A stretch of 64,000 nt of DNA from Candidatus Onthenecus intestinigallinarum. GTDB taxonomy: Bacteria > Bacillota > Clostridia > Christensenellales > Aristaeellaceae. The stretch lies in the NCBI GenBank assembly GCA_018713325.1, contig DVFJ01000030.1, forward strand, positions 1 through 64,000, read 5' to 3'. This document shows, one piece after another, positions 29,516-41,977 of this stretch; within the stretch, counting starts at the first letter, position 1, and the number at the start of each line of letters is the position of its first letter. Under the pieces are notes generated by a model that saw nothing but the letters and a program-made list of their open reading frames with translations, was not told the DNA's origin and made no database searches. Made by a program: the position numbers and the translations under genes.

Positions 29516-31387
29516 TTACGCTTCCCGCTCGCGCTCGCGCCGCTCCAGCCACACCAGCAGCACGGCGATATCGCCCGGCGATACGCCCGAGATGCGCGAG
29601 GCCTGGCCGATGGAGCGCGGGCGCAGCGCATTGAGCTTCTGGCGCGCCTCGATGCGCAGGCCCTCGACCTGCAGGTAGTCCGCATCCTGCGGCAGCAGGC
29701 GCTCCTCCGCGCGGCGGAACTGCTCAACCTGCCGGCGCTCCTTGTCCAGGTATCCCTCGTACTTGAGCGCGACGGACACCTGCTGCTCGACCTGCGGCCC
29801 CAGCGGCTGCCAGCCGTCCCACACGCCGCGCAGGTCGCCGTAGCCGATGCCGGGGCGGCGCAGCAGGTCCGCCGCGCGCACGCTGCCCGCAGGCTCGGGC
29901 TGCCCGTGCGCCCAGAGCAGCGCCGAGAGCGCCTCGCTCCGCGGCAGCCACGCGCCGCTCAGCGCGCGCAGCGCCGCGTCGGTCGCCTCGCGCTTTGCCT
30001 GCACGCGCCGCATGCGCTCCTCGCCCGCCAGGCCCGCCGCATAGCCGATGGGCGTCAGGCGCAGGTCCGCGTTGTCCTGGCGCAGCAGCAGCCGGTACTC
30101 CGCGCGCGAGGTCATCATCCGGTAGGGCTCGTTGGTGCCCTTGGTCGTCAGGTCGTCGATCAGCACGCCGATGTACGCCTGGTCGCGCCCCAGGATCACC
30201 GGCGCGCGGCCCTGCACGTACAGCGCGGCGTTCATGCCCGCAAGGATGCCCTGCGCCGCGGCCTCTTCATAGCCGGAGGTACCGTTGACCTGCCCGGCCA
30301 GGTACAGCCCAGGCAGGCCGCGCACGGCCAGCGACGGCTCCAGCGACAGCGGGTCGACGCATTCGTACTCGATGGCGTAGGCCAGGCGCAGGATGCGCGC
30401 GCGCCGCAGACCCGGAATCGTGCGGTACATGGGGATCTGCACGTCCTCGGGCAGGCTGGTGGACATGCCCTGCACGTACCATTCGTTCGTGTCCAGCCCC
30501 TCCGGCTCCAGAAACACCTGATGGCGCGCCTTGTCCGCAAAGCGCATCACCTTGTCCTCGATGGAAGGGCAGTAGCGCGCGCCCGTGCCGTGGATCGTGC
30601 CGGCGTACATCGGCGCGCGGTGCAGATTTTCGCGGATGAGGCGGTGCGTCTCCTCGTTGGTGTAGGTCAGGAAGCACTGGGCGCGGTTGCGCAGCGTCGC
30701 GTCCGTCAAAAACGAGAAGGGCGTCACCGGCTCGTCGCCGGGCTGGGGCTCCATCTCGTCAAAGTCGATGGAGCTCTCCTCGATGCGCGCGGGCGTACCC
30801 GTCTTGAACCGGCGCAGCGGCAGGCCCAGCGTCCGCAGCGCGCCTGCAAGCGCCTGCGACGCCCACAGACCCTGCGGCCCGCCCTCGCGCACGCACTCGC
30901 CGATGATGATGCGCGCATCCATGTACACGCCCGCCGCCACGATGACCGCCCGGCAGGCGATGCGCGCGCCCGTGGTCGTCTCCACGGCCTGCACCTCGCC
31001 TGTGGGCGAGAGGCGGATGGCGCTGACCTCGCCCTGGCGCACCTCCAGGTTCTCCTGCGCGAAGAGCGCGCGGCGCATGCGCCGCTGGTAGGCGCGCTTG
31101 TCCGCCTGCGCGCGCAGCGAGTGCACGGCCGGCCCCTTGCCGGTGTTGAGCATGCGGCTCTGGATGAACGTGTCGTCGATGGCGCGGCCCATCTCGCCGC
31201 CCAGCGCGTCGACCTCGCGCACCAGATGGCCCTTGGCCGTGCCGCCGATGGCGGGGTTGCAGGGCATGAGCGCGATGGCGTCCAGGTTCAGCGTGAGCAG
31301 CAGCGTGGGCACGCCCATGCGTGCGGCGGCCAGCGCGGCCTCGCAGCCCGCATGGCCCGCGCCCACGACGCAAAGATCGTATTGCAA
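29516..31387 (-). CDS. mnmG: tRNA uridine-5-carboxymethylaminomethyl modification enzyme MnmG (GidA)
   Basis: 623 residues, the usual length. FAD-binding GAGHAGCEAALAAARMG at residues 8-24, the MPCNPAIGGTAKGHLVREVDALGG block, the CFLTYTNEETH segment with its conserved Cys, and the C-terminal helical tRNA-binding domain (YEGYLDKERRQVEQFRRAEE) are all intact. With MnmE it builds cmnm5U34 on tRNA using FAD and methylene-THF. In many Firmicutes it lies near mnmE, rsmG and the origin; here it is divergent from remB-gyrBA, which is also origin-type gene content. Confidence 0.97.
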   Translation of the reverse strand: MQYDLCVVGAGHAGCEAALAAARMGVPTLLLTLNLDAIALMPCNPAIGGTAKGHLVREVDALGGEMGRAIDDTFIQSRMLNTGKGPAVHSLRAQADKRAYQRRMRRALFAQENLEVRQGEVSAIRLSPTGEVQAVETTTGARIACRAVIVAAGVYMDARIIIGECVREGGPQGLWASQALAGALRTLGLPLRRFKTGTPARIEESSIDFDEMEPQPGDEPVTPFSFLTDATLRNRAQCFLTYTNEETHRLIRENLHRAPMYAGTIHGTGARYCPSIEDKVMRFADKARHQVFLEPEGLDTNEWYVQGMSTSLPEDVQIPMYRTIPGLRRARILRLAYAIEYECVDPLSLEPSLAVRGLPGLYLAGQVNGTSGYEEAAAQGILAGMNAALYVQGRAPVILGRDQAYIGVLIDDLTTKGTNEPYRMMTSRAEYRLLLRQDNADLRLTPIGYAAGLAGEERMRRVQAKREATDAALRALSGAWLPRSEALSALLWAHGQPEPAGSVRAADLLRRPGIGYGDLRGVWDGWQPLGPQVEQQVSVALKYEGYLDKERRQVEQFRRAEERLLPQDADYLQVEGLRIEARQKLNALRPRSIGQASRISGVSPGDIAVLLVWLERREREREA

Positions 31388-31596
31388 AAGGACCCCTCCC
31401 CGGCCTTTTCGGCAGCTCTCGGAAACAGCTTATTATAGCACGCATCGGGCCTTTGCGAAAGATGCGGCCGCGCCGCACGTCCGGCAAAAATGTTAAAACC
31501 ATAACAAAATGCGTCCCGATCCCCGGGACGTGCGTTTCTGAGCAAAGCGCACGAAAAACAGAGCCAAAACATGTCCGAAAGAGGGGTGAAAAGCGT

Positions 31597-31625
31597 TTGA
31601 AAAAGGCCCGTTTTTTTGATATAAT
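31597..31625 (+). promoter_or_regulatory. Promoter of remB-gyrB-gyrA
   Basis: TTGAAA (31597-31602), 17-bp spacer, TATAAT (31620-31625) in a rare AT-rich patch. Confidence 0.85.
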
Positions 31626-31635
31626 AATATAGTAA

Positions 31636-33909
<2,274 letters not shown>

Positions 33910-33951
33910 GCGGGGGAGCACCCCCGAGCGACAACAGCGAGGTGAATCCGA

Positions 33952-36468
33952 TTGGACCAAGAGAATAACCAGACCCCCGGCACGCCCGAGGAGCAGCCCC
34001 GGACGGACTTCGCGCAGCGCCTGATCCCCGTCGACCTGGAGTCGGAGATGAAAAAGTCGTTCATCTCCTACGCCATGGCGGTCATCATCACCCGCGCGCT
34101 GCCGGACGTGCGCGACGGCCTCAAGCCCGTGCACCGGCGCATCATCTACGCCATGCACGAGCTGGGCATGACGCCCGACAAGCCCTACCGCAAGAGCGCG
34201 CGCATCGTGGGCGACGTGCTGGGCAAGTACCACCCGCACGGCGACAGAGCCGTGTACGACGCGATGGTGCGCCTGGCGCAGGACTTCTCCACGCGCTACA
34301 TGCTCGTGGAGGGCCAGGGCAACTTCGGCTCCGTCGACGGCGACGGTGCCGCGGCCATGCGCTACACCGAGGCGCGCATGTCCAAGATCGCCCAGGAGAT
34401 GGTCGCCGACCTGGACAAGGAGACCGTCGACTTTGTGCCCAACTTCGACGAGACGCTCATGCAGCCGTCTGTCATGCCCTGCCGCTACCCCAACCTGCTG
34501 GTCAACGGCTCCAGCGGCATCGCCGTGGGCATGGCCACGAACATCCCGCCGCACAACCTGGGCGAGGTGATCGACGGCGTCATCTGCCTGATCGACAACC
34601 CGCAGGCCACGCTCAAGGACCTGATGGAGCACATCAAGGGCCCGGACTTCCCCACCGGCGGCATCATCATGGGCCGCCAGGGCATCTATGAGGCCTACTC
34701 CACCGGCCGCGGGCGCATCGTCACCCGCGCGCGCACCGAGATCGAGCAGATGAGCGCCACGCGCGCGCGCATCGTCGTCACCGAGATCCCCTACATGGTC
34801 AACAAGGCGCGCCTGGTCGAGAAGATCGCCGAGCTCGTGCACGAGCGGCGCATCGAGGGCATCTCCGACATCCGCGACGAGTCCGACCGCGGCGGCATGC
34901 GCATCGTCATCGAGCTCAAGAAGGATGTCAACGCCGCCGTCGTGCTCAACTACCTGTACAAGCACACGCAGCTGCAGGAATCCTTCGGCGCGATCATGCT
35001 GGCCCTGGTCGACGGCGAGCCGAAGGTGCTCTCGCTGCACCAGATGCTCTACCACTACCTGGAGCATCAGAAGGAGGTCACCACCCGCCGCACCCGCTAC
35101 GACCTGGACAAGGCCGAGGCGCGCGCACACATCTTGGAGGGCCTGCTCAAGGCGCTGGACCACATCGACGAGATCGTGCGCACCATCCGCGAGAGCGAGA
35201 GCACGAACGCCGCGCGCGATGCGCTGATGGCGCGCTTCGACTTCTCCGAGAAGCAGGCGCAGGCCATTCTGGACATGCGCCTGGCCCGCCTGACCGGCCT
35301 GGAGCGCGAGCGGCTGCAGGAGGAGTACGCCGAGCTGGAGAAGACCATCGCGGGCCTTCGCGCGATCCTGGCCGACGAGCAGCTGCTGCTGTCGGTCGTG
35401 CGCGGGGAGCTGCTCGAGGTGCGGCGCAAGTACGCCGACGAGCGGCGCACGGAGATCGCCTCCGTCGCCGAGGAGATCGACCCGGAGGACCTGATCCAGG
35501 AAGAGGACATGGTCGTGACGCTGACGCACTTCGGCTACGTCAAGCGCCTGCCCACGAACACCTACCGCAGCCAGAACCGCGGCGGCAAGGGCGTGTCGGG
35601 CATGAGCACGCGCGACGAGGACTACGCCGAGCAGCTGCTGGTCATGTCCACGCATGAGGACCTCATGTTCTTCACCAACCGCGGCCGGGTCTACCAGATC
35701 AGGTGCTACGAGATCCCGGAGGCCGGGCGCACGGCGCGCGGCACGGCGATCGTCAACCTGCTGCAGCTGGAGGGCGGCGAGAAGGTCACCGCAATGATCC
35801 GCATCCCCGCGGGCGCGCAGGAGAGCTATCTCATCATGGCCACGCGCCTGGGCCTGATCAAGAAGACGGCGCTGTCGGAGTTCCAGAACCTGCGCCGCAC
35901 CGGCCTGATCGCCATCGTGCTGCGCGAGGACGACGAGCTGATGGGCGTGGAGCTGACCGACGGCGAGCAGCAGATCCTGCTGGCGACCCAGGGCGGCATG
36001 GCCATCCGCTTTGGCGAGGGCGACATCCGCGCCATGGGCCGCGTGAGCATGGGCGTCAAGTCGATGGACCTGGCCGAGGGCGACGAGGTCGTCGGCCTGG
36101 CGGTCTATGAAGAGGGCGCGCACGTGCTGTCCGTCACGGAAAACGGCTACGGCAAGCGCACGGAGATCGATGACTACCGCCTGCAGAGCCGCGGCGGCAA
36201 GGGCATCCTGGCCATGAAGCTCAGCGAGCGCAGCGGAAAGCTCGCCGCGCAGCTGATCGTGCATCCGGATGAGGACCTCATGCTCATCACCGACGACGGG
36301 GTCATCATCCGCCTACCGGTCGATGGCATCCCCGTGCTGGGACGCAATACGCAGGGCGTGCGCATCATGCGCGTGGCCGGCGAGCGCCGCGTCGTGGGCG
36401 TCACCCGCGTGGCCAGGGAAAACGAGACGCCGGATGAGGCCGAACAGGCCGGGGAGACCGACGAATAA
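33952..36468 (+). CDS. gyrA: DNA gyrase subunit A, with Arg at the Ser83-equivalent position
   Basis: 838 residues. The breakage-reunion domain has [16 protein letters not shown] and [12 protein letters not shown] with the active-site Tyr; the C-terminal beta-pinwheel has the GyrA box QNRGGKGV and repeats. The start is TTG 33952, 7 bp after GAGGTG. In the quinolone-resistance region the usual GDSAVYD reads GDRAVYD: residue 99, equivalent to E. coli Ser83, is Arg encoded by AGA, while nearly all other Arg codons here are CGN. The Asp87 equivalent is retained. It completes remB-gyrB-gyrA. Confidence 0.98.
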   Translation: MDQENNQTPGTPEEQPRTDFAQRLIPVDLESEMKKSFISYAMAVIITRALPDVRDGLKPVHRRIIYAMHELGMTPDKPYRKSARIVGDVLGKYHPHGDRAVYDAMVRLAQDFSTRYMLVEGQGNFGSVDGDGAAAMRYTEARMSKIAQEMVADLDKETVDFVPNFDETLMQPSVMPCRYPNLLVNGSSGIAVGMATNIPPHNLGEVIDGVICLIDNPQATLKDLMEHIKGPDFPTGGIIMGRQGIYEAYSTGRGRIVTRARTEIEQMSATRARIVVTEIPYMVNKARLVEKIAELVHERRIEGISDIRDESDRGGMRIVIELKKDVNAAVVLNYLYKHTQLQESFGAIMLALVDGEPKVLSLHQMLYHYLEHQKEVTTRRTRYDLDKAEARAHILEGLLKALDHIDEIVRTIRESESTNAARDALMARFDFSEKQAQAILDMRLARLTGLERERLQEEYAELEKTIAGLRAILADEQLLLSVVRGELLEVRRKYADERRTEIASVAEEIDPEDLIQEEDMVVTLTHFGYVKRLPTNTYRSQNRGGKGVSGMSTRDEDYAEQLLVMSTHEDLMFFTNRGRVYQIRCYEIPEAGRTARGTAIVNLLQLEGGEKVTAMIRIPAGAQESYLIMATRLGLIKKTALSEFQNLRRTGLIAIVLREDDELMGVELTDGEQQILLATQGGMAIRFGEGDIRAMGRVSMGVKSMDLAEGDEVVGLAVYEEGAHVLSVTENGYGKRTEIDDYRLQSRGGKGILAMKLSERSGKLAAQLIVHPDEDLMLITDDGVIIRLPVDGIPVLGRNTQGVRIMRVAGERRVVGVTRVARENETPDEAEQAGETDE

Positions 36469-36543
36469 ACCGGCGCAGGACGCTGCGTCCCGCACGCCCC
36501 TGCGGCGCGGGCGCGGCGCCCTGCACGGTTGCGGAGGATACGC

Positions 36544-37425
36544 ATGAAGAAGGAATACCTGCTCGTGCCCGTCGGCGTGGCGGGCGTGTCGATCAGCGGG
36601 CCGCTCGTCAAGTGGGCGCTTGCGTGCGGCGCATCGCCCGTGACGATCGCCTGTCTGAGGCTGCTGCTGGCCACGCTCGTGCTGCTCGTGCCGGCGCTTC
36701 GCACCGGCGCGCTGCGGGAGATGCTGCACTCCTCGCGCCGCCAGCTTACGCTGGCCGTCGCGGCCGCCGCGCTGCTGGCGCTGCACTTTGCCAGCTGGAT
36801 GACCTCGCTGTCGCGCACCTCGACGTTTGCCAGCGTCGCGCTCGTGTGCACGCAGCCGCTGTTCGTGGCGGCGCTGTCGGGCGTGGCGCTCAAGGAGCCG
36901 ATCAAGCGCGAGGCCGTGCCCGGCGCGCTGACGGCCGTCGTGGGCGCGATCGGCATCGGCGTGTTCTCCGCCGGCAGCGGCGGCGGGGATACCGTGGGCG
37001 ACCTGCTCGCGCTGGCAGGGGCGGCATTCATGGCCGGCCACTGGCTGTGCGGTCGCGCTGCGCGCCGCACGGGCTCCGCGCTGGGCTATATGACGTTCGT
37101 CTACGGCCTGACGTCGTTCTTTCTTGCGCTGATGATGCCATTTACCGGCGGGTTCACGGCCCCGGCGGCGTCTCTGCCGGCCATCGCGCTGCTGGCCCTC
37201 GTGTGCACGCTCGGCGGCCAGGCGCTGTTCACGTATGCGCTGGGCTTTGTGAGCGCGGACGTCGTCTCGTTCGCGCTGCTGGGCGAGCCCGTGGGCGCGG
37301 CCATCTGGGCCTACCTGCTCTTTGGCGAGCAGGTGACGGCGCCGCTGCTGGCAGGCGGCGCCGTGGTGCTCATCGGCCTGGCGTGGTACATGCTCGGCGA
37401 GATGCGCGCCGCGCGCCGGACCTGA
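36544..37425 (+). CDS. EamA/DMT-family transporter
   Basis: 293 residues with ten predicted membrane helices in two EamA repeats (SGPLVKWALACGASPVTIACLRLLLATLVLLVPAL... ALHFASWMTSLSRTSTFASVALVCTQPLFVAALSG; second half GYMTFVYGLTSFFLALMMPF ... SLLGEPVGAAIWAYLLFGE-like). Drug/metabolite-transporter proteins of this type mostly export amino acids or metabolites. The substrate cannot be told. The GGAGG at 36532-36536 fits the ATG at 36544. It follows gyrA by 75 bp and ends at a strong terminator. Confidence 0.9.
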   Translation: MKKEYLLVPVGVAGVSISGPLVKWALACGASPVTIACLRLLLATLVLLVPALRTGALREMLHSSRRQLTLAVAAAALLALHFASWMTSLSRTSTFASVALVCTQPLFVAALSGVALKEPIKREAVPGALTAVVGAIGIGVFSAGSGGGDTVGDLLALAGAAFMAGHWLCGRAARRTGSALGYMTFVYGLTSFFLALMMPFTGGFTAPAASLPAIALLALVCTLGGQALFTYALGFVSADVVSFALLGEPVGAAIWAYLLFGEQVTAPLLAGGAVVLIGLAWYMLGEMRAARRT

Positions 37426-37434
37426 ACGATGTGT

Positions 37435-37474
37435 AAAAAAGCGATCCCCCGGCCTTGACGGGGGATCGCTTTTT
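37435..37474. terminator. Bidirectional terminator
   Basis: AAAAAAGCGATCCCCCG and CGGGGGATCGCTTTTT pair over a 7-nt loop, with A and T runs on either side. It separates eamA from the convergent DUF4838 gene. Confidence 0.93.
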
Positions 37475-39314
37475 ACGCCTGTTGGCGGCGGTAGTGCTCC
37501 AGGAAGCAGTAGACGTCAAACTGGGCCTGCACCTGCGCCTCGCGCTCCCACGCAAAGCGGCGCAGCTCCTCCCAGGCGGGACGCCAGCACGTCTCGTCCC
37601 TGCGGGAGAAGGGAATCAGGTAGTCGCACAGGCGCAGCATGAACGCACGCCAGAAACGCAGGTTCTGCCAGGAGCGCGCCTGCGCGGGGCACAGATCCTG
37701 CGGCGCGGGCAGTTCGACGCGCTCCAGATAGGCGCGCAGGGATTCCAGCGCGCGCGCGGCCTGCTCGCTGGGCTCGGGATGGTCCTTGCCGTACAGATCC
37801 ATGGGGAACAGGCGGCTGAGCGTCTCGCAGAAGCACAGCGCTGCGCCGTACTCCGGGCCGAATGCGCGCTCAAAGTACGCGTCGCGCGCGCGCTCATAGT
37901 CCAGGGACGGATCGCACAGCGCCTGTCCGCCCAGGAAGAGCGCGAAGCCGTGCGGCATGGTCACACGCTGCTGCTGGCAGTTGATCAGCCCGTGCAGTCC
38001 GAGGCCGTCGAGCGCGCGCACGTCGCCGTGCAGCACGCGGCTGAGCGTCATCTGGCCCGGATCATACGTGACCGCGGCGCACAGGTGGTAGTCAAAGTCG
38101 AAGCTGTCGCCGGAGAAGACCCGCTGCCAGGCGGCGAGATAGCCGAGGTTTTCGGCGATGTCGGGGCCGAAGGACAGGTGGTTGCGCGCATACTCGGAGA
38201 TCGACTGCGCGGGGCGCACACCCTCGAACGAGCGCGAGAAGCTGCGCGTGATGGGCGCGTACATGAGGATGAAGCGCCCTTCGTTTTGCAGCCGCGCCGT
38301 CTGCGGCGGGAAGAGCAGATCGAAGTAGAGCAGGAACGCGATGCGCACCGGGCTGCCCTGCGCGGTGAGCAGGGCGTCCGCCTCGTTGAGCATCTGCACG
38401 TAGAAGTCGGCAGGGCGCGCCCTTTGACAGGCGTCGCACTCGCACTGGTTGTTGTAGTCGTCCGCCAGCCACACGTGCAGCACGTCGACCTCCGGGTGGC
38501 GGGCGGCGTAGTCGGCAATGGCGTGGGCCATCAGGCTGCGCACTTCGGGGTTGGAATAGCACAGGTTGGTGTTGAGCGCGATGCCGTTGTGCAGCCCGCG
38601 CACGCCGTTCACCTGCGCCATGCATGCGCGCTGGGCGGGCGTGGGCTCCACGCCGTCGTCCTCCCAGTGCAGGCCGGGGATGCCCAGCGGTTCGCAGGTC
38701 CAGCCGTGGCCGACCGCGTGGTAGAGCAGGCCGCGGCGCTTGACCGCGCGCACGAGGCAGGCGAGCATCTCGCGGGAGAGCGCGGGGGAGAAGGCCTCCG
38801 GCGCGCGCAGGGGATTGCCCTTGTGCGTATACCGGCGCTCAAAGAACGTATAGGCCTCCATGAACTGCGTGAAGTAGGCGTTGTAGCCCGCTTTGGGCGC
38901 AAAGTCCACCATGTCCAGCGCGTTCTCCAGGCTGACGCTGCCCTCGATGCAGATGCAGCGGTGGCGGTTGGCGGCGCGCATGCGCGCCTGCACGCACAGG
39001 CTGGCCAGGGACGTGCGGGGCACGACCTCGCCCTCGGGCCCGGGGCGCAGGAACGCGCAGCCGGCCTCGCGCAGCAGCCGGTACACGCCCAGCAGCGCGC
39101 TGCGCGCATTGGAATAGAGGATCTGACCGCGCCCGTCCCGCACGTCGATGCGGTAGGCGTCGTCCCAATACGGCTCCAGAACCTTGAGCTCATCCAGTTC
39201 TTCTTTGGCAAATGGGGCGAATTGAATCTGCGACGCGTCATAGCCGGGATCCATCAGCGCGGCGTAGCGGCACAGCTCCTCCCGGGCAAAGGACAGCGCG
39301 TTTTCTTCGGGCAT
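37473..39314 (-). CDS. DUF4838 domain protein, glycosidase-like
   Basis: 613 residues, no signal peptide. The N-terminal ~110 residues resemble the small domain that precedes GH20/GH67 barrels (ILYSNARSALLGVYRLLREAGCAFLRPGPEGE). The rest fits the DUF4838 barrel (HVWLADDYNNQCECDACQRARPADFYVQMLNEADALL is its usual signature). These proteins are found in carbohydrate-use loci but lack an assigned activity. AAGGGGG precedes the ATG at 39314. The gene is immediately downstream of a decayed ABC sugar-binding-protein gene, so it was probably once part of a sugar-uptake operon. Confidence 0.75.
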   Translation of the reverse strand: MPEENALSFAREELCRYAALMDPGYDASQIQFAPFAKEELDELKVLEPYWDDAYRIDVRDGRGQILYSNARSALLGVYRLLREAGCAFLRPGPEGEVVPRTSLASLCVQARMRAANRHRCICIEGSVSLENALDMVDFAPKAGYNAYFTQFMEAYTFFERRYTHKGNPLRAPEAFSPALSREMLACLVRAVKRRGLLYHAVGHGWTCEPLGIPGLHWEDDGVEPTPAQRACMAQVNGVRGLHNGIALNTNLCYSNPEVRSLMAHAIADYAARHPEVDVLHVWLADDYNNQCECDACQRARPADFYVQMLNEADALLTAQGSPVRIAFLLYFDLLFPPQTARLQNEGRFILMYAPITRSFSRSFEGVRPAQSISEYARNHLSFGPDIAENLGYLAAWQRVFSGDSFDFDYHLCAAVTYDPGQMTLSRVLHGDVRALDGLGLHGLINCQQQRVTMPHGFALFLGGQALCDPSLDYERARDAYFERAFGPEYGAALCFCETLSRLFPMDLYGKDHPEPSEQAARALESLRAYLERVELPAPQDLCPAQARSWQNLRFWRAFMLRLCDYLIPFSRRDETCWRPAWEELRRFAWEREAQVQAQFDVYCFLEHYRRQQA

Positions 39315-39378
39315 CGGGCGTATCCCCCTTTTTGATGTCGTGGGGAAGGCGGGGAGGCTTCCCTCCCCGCCGCATGGG

Positions 39379-40136
39379 TCACAGGCTCAGGTAGGCGTCG
39401 ATCTGGGACTGCATCTCCGCGCAGATGGCGCTCACGGCGTCGTAGGCCTCCTCGCGGAAGAGCGCCATGCCCTCCTCGGGGTCGACCGCGCCGTTCTGGA
39501 TCGCGAACCAGTACTTCTGCAGCGCGACGTTGTACTGCGACACCTCGTTGCTCACGGGCTCGGAGTTGAAGCTGAAGCCGCTCAGCACGCTCGCGTTGAA
39601 GAAGTCCGGGTCGTGGAAGCGGTCGATGTGCGCCAGGTCGGTCTCGGTGAAGTTGCTGTCGTAGCGTTCATAGGCCGCGTTGCGCACCCAGGTCCACGTC
39701 TCGCCGGTCCACAGGTCGGAGTTGACCTTGAACTGCTTGTCGCCGACGGGCTCCCAGGTCACGCCCTGGATGCCGTAGGCGCACAGGTCGAAGTGCTCCT
39801 GGCTCTCGGCCACCCAGTTGAGGAACTGCAGCGTGCGGCCATGGTAGTCGCCCAGCGGGATGCCATACAGATGATATTCGCCGTCCGGACCCTTTGCCCT
39901 GTTGATGCTGAAAATTTCTTTGGTCTTTGTCTGCACGAGGTTGGGCGCATACTCGCGGATGAGCTCATCCAGCGGCGCATAGTATCCGCCGGTGATGCTG
40001 GTGTTCATCGAACTCCAGGAGGCGTCGTAGACCAGCGAGTACTTTTGGTCGCGGCCGGGGCGATGGGCGCGGCGCTCAGGCACAGCGTCGCCGCAAGCAG
40101 TACGGGCTTTTCCCTTCTTTTTGTTTTTTTACACGC
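39379..40136 (-). pseudogene. Remnant of an ABC sugar solute-binding lipoprotein gene (LplA-like)
   Basis: Minus strand. The C-terminal end is open in one frame and has binding-protein signatures (YSLVYDASWSSMNTSITGGYYAPLDELIREYAPNL; RTLQFLNWVAESQEHFDLCAYGIQGVTWEP). The signal peptide (KKTKRREKPVLLAATLCLSAAP) sits just upstream in a different frame, without a start codon or ribosome site. Relatives are about 500 residues; only about 230 remain. The region between signal peptide and YSLVYD, and between APNLVQT and KEIFSINR, seem deleted. A frameshift plus two deletions makes a functional product unlikely. Permease genes are absent. Confidence 0.72.
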
Positions 40137-40260
40137 GCACGCGTGACGGATGCTCGGCCCTTGACTGCGCCTACGGTGATGTCCTGTACAAAGTGCTTCT
40201 GTACGAAGGGGCACACCAGCAGAATCGGGCCAATCCGGAATCAGTTCGGTCAGGACGCAT

Positions 40261-40295
40261 AAAAAAGGCCCCGCGCGGACATTCTGCGCGGGGTC
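40261..40295 (-). terminator. Terminator of the degV-tadA-GNAT operon
   Basis: Minus strand: GACCCCGCGC pairs with GCGCGGGGCC over a 9-nt loop and is followed by six T residues, 24 bp past the stop at 40319. Confidence 0.88.
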
Positions 40296-40318
40296 CCGGC
40301 TGTAAAGACAATTGCCTT

Positions 40319-41503
40319 TTAGAAGAACTCCGTCAGGTACACCGGCCGCTTGACGAAGATGCGGCGCAGCACGTCGCCGCTTGCCCGCAGCGTGACCTGC
40401 GGACTGTACAGCGCCTCGTCCAGCGAGAGGAAGCCCAGCAGCAGCTGCGTGATCTGCTGTACGCCGGCCTCCAGGTCGGCGGGGGCATCCGCCTCCAACC
40501 GGCGCACGGACACGCCAGCCGCCTCGCATTGCACGGCAAACAGGCCGTCGTTGCCGGGGATCATCGCGTCATGTACGCGCAGCGTGTAGGCCGCGCCGGC
40601 GGGGTGCGGCTTGAGCGCAAGCGCGCGCGGCAGGTCGACGACGCGCGCCATCGGGTGGCTGAAGATATCAGTGCTCGCGTCATAGCTCTCCGGGAGCACC
40701 GCGTGCAGCGGCACGCCGTCGGGCAGCGTCAGTATGGCCTTGCCGTACTGCGCCGAGAGCCGGTACAGGAACCCGAGCGCGTCGCGCAGGCCCTTGGGAT
40801 GGGCGAAGGCGATCTCGCGCACGCGCATCTCCTTGCTGTACTCGCCCACGTTCTGCGCGGCGAAGACCACATATGCGCAGGGACCCTGCGCGTCCTGTAG
40901 CAGGTACGTGTAGACGCGCTCGCGCAGCGGCTCCTTTGTCACCAGCCCCTGCCAATGGCGCGCCTCGCGGCGGATGGCCATGTTGCAGCGGGCGAAGTGC
41001 GCGTCATAGACGGCCTGCAGGCCGTCGAACGGATCGCCCGGCTCGATGCGGCGCACCGTCGCCTCGCAGCGGAAGCTGCGCAGCGCATCCACGGGCAGCG
41101 TGTAGCGCGCCGTCAACTGGCACAGCTCGTAGCCGAACTGGCGGTAATAGGGATGGGAGAAGGGGTAGAGCGCGGAGAAGACCGCGCCGCCTTCGCGCAT
41201 GCGGGCAAAGGCCGCCTCGAACACGCGGCGGATTGCGCCCTGATAGCGGTATTCCGGCAGCGAGGCGACGCCGCCTACGCCGACCATGGGAACAAAGCGG
41301 TCCTCATAGCGCATCTGATATTCCGGCAGCACCATGCCGGCGGTGAGCGTGCCCGCGCTGTCGAAGTGGCCCAGGCAGACGGCCTCCGGCTCGCGCTCCA
41401 GGCGGCGGCGCAGATCCTCTTCGCTCAGCGGGCTGGCAAAGGCGATGCTCTCCAGGCGCTCAAAGTCGGCCCGCTCTTCGGGCCGAATCTCGCGTACGGG
41501 CAA
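40319..41503 (-). CDS. Eis-family N-acetyltransferase
   Basis: 394 residues with the three-part Eis layout: an N-terminal GNAT domain (MVGVGGVASLPEYRYQGAIRRVFEAAFARM, acetyl-CoA loop), a second GNAT-like domain, and a C-terminal SCP2-like domain ending in a hydrophobic carboxyl terminus (YLTEFF), which is catalytic in Eis. SALYPFSHPYYRQFGYE is a further family mark. Eis enzymes acetylate amines, including aminoglycosides in mycobacteria; the clostridial substrate is unknown. The start is TTG 41503 with AGGAGG 8 bp upstream. It follows tadA by 12 bp in the same operon. Confidence 0.85.
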   Translation of the reverse strand: MPVREIRPEERADFERLESIAFASPLSEEDLRRRLEREPEAVCLGHFDSAGTLTAGMVLPEYQMRYEDRFVPMVGVGGVASLPEYRYQGAIRRVFEAAFARMREGGAVFSALYPFSHPYYRQFGYELCQLTARYTLPVDALRSFRCEATVRRIEPGDPFDGLQAVYDAHFARCNMAIRREARHWQGLVTKEPLRERVYTYLLQDAQGPCAYVVFAAQNVGEYSKEMRVREIAFAHPKGLRDALGFLYRLSAQYGKAILTLPDGVPLHAVLPESYDASTDIFSHPMARVVDLPRALALKPHPAGAAYTLRVHDAMIPGNDGLFAVQCEAAGVSVRRLEADAPADLEAGVQQITQLLLGFLSLDEALYSPQVTLRASGDVLRRIFVKRPVYLTEFF

Positions 41504-41515
41504 GGGAATTTCCTC

Positions 41516-41977
41516 CTATCGTCGTCTGTCGAAAAAGGTTCGCAGCGCCTGCGCGCATTCGTCGGCGAGCAGGCCGCCGTAAGCGGGCACGTCGGGCCCG
41601 GCGAGCGCGGGGTCCTCCGTCAGGCAGTAGACGGAACCCGTGCAGCCGTTGGCCGGATCGTCCGCGCCATAGAAGACCGCATCCAGGCGCGCAGCGCGAA
41701 TGGCGCCGGCGCACATGGGGCAGGGCTCAAGCGTGACGTAGAGCGTGCAGCCCGTCAGGCGCCAGGAGCCCAGCGCCTGCGCGGCGCGGCGCAGGGCGAG
41801 GATCTCGGCGTGGGCGGTGGGATCGCGCAGCGCCTCGCGCTCATTGCGCGCGCGCGCCACGATCTGTTCGCCGCGCGCCACGACGGCGCCGACGGGCACC
41901 TCGCCCGCCTCCAGCGCCTCCAGCGCGAGCGCGAGCGCCTCGCGCATCATGGCCTCGTGCAGCGCCAGCTCGTTCAT
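41516..41977 (-). CDS. tadA: tRNA-specific adenosine deaminase TadA
   Basis: 153 residues with the zinc-deaminase signature: H56-A-E58 (proton shuttle Glu58) and P-C86-P-M-C89-AGA, all as in TadA. The enzyme converts A34 of tRNA-Arg(ACG) to inosine so that one tRNA reads CGU, CGC and CGA; that tRNA is encoded at 15173-15249 in this window. Its ATG overlaps the stop of degV by 4 bp. The C-terminal helix ALRTFFDRRR is typical. Confidence 0.93.
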   Translation of the reverse strand: MNELALHEAMMREALALALEALEAGEVPVGAVVARGEQIVARARNEREALRDPTAHAEILALRRAAQALGSWRLTGCTLYVTLEPCPMCAGAIRAARLDAVFYGADDPANGCTGSVYCLTEDPALAGPDVPAYGGLLADECAQALRTFFDRRR

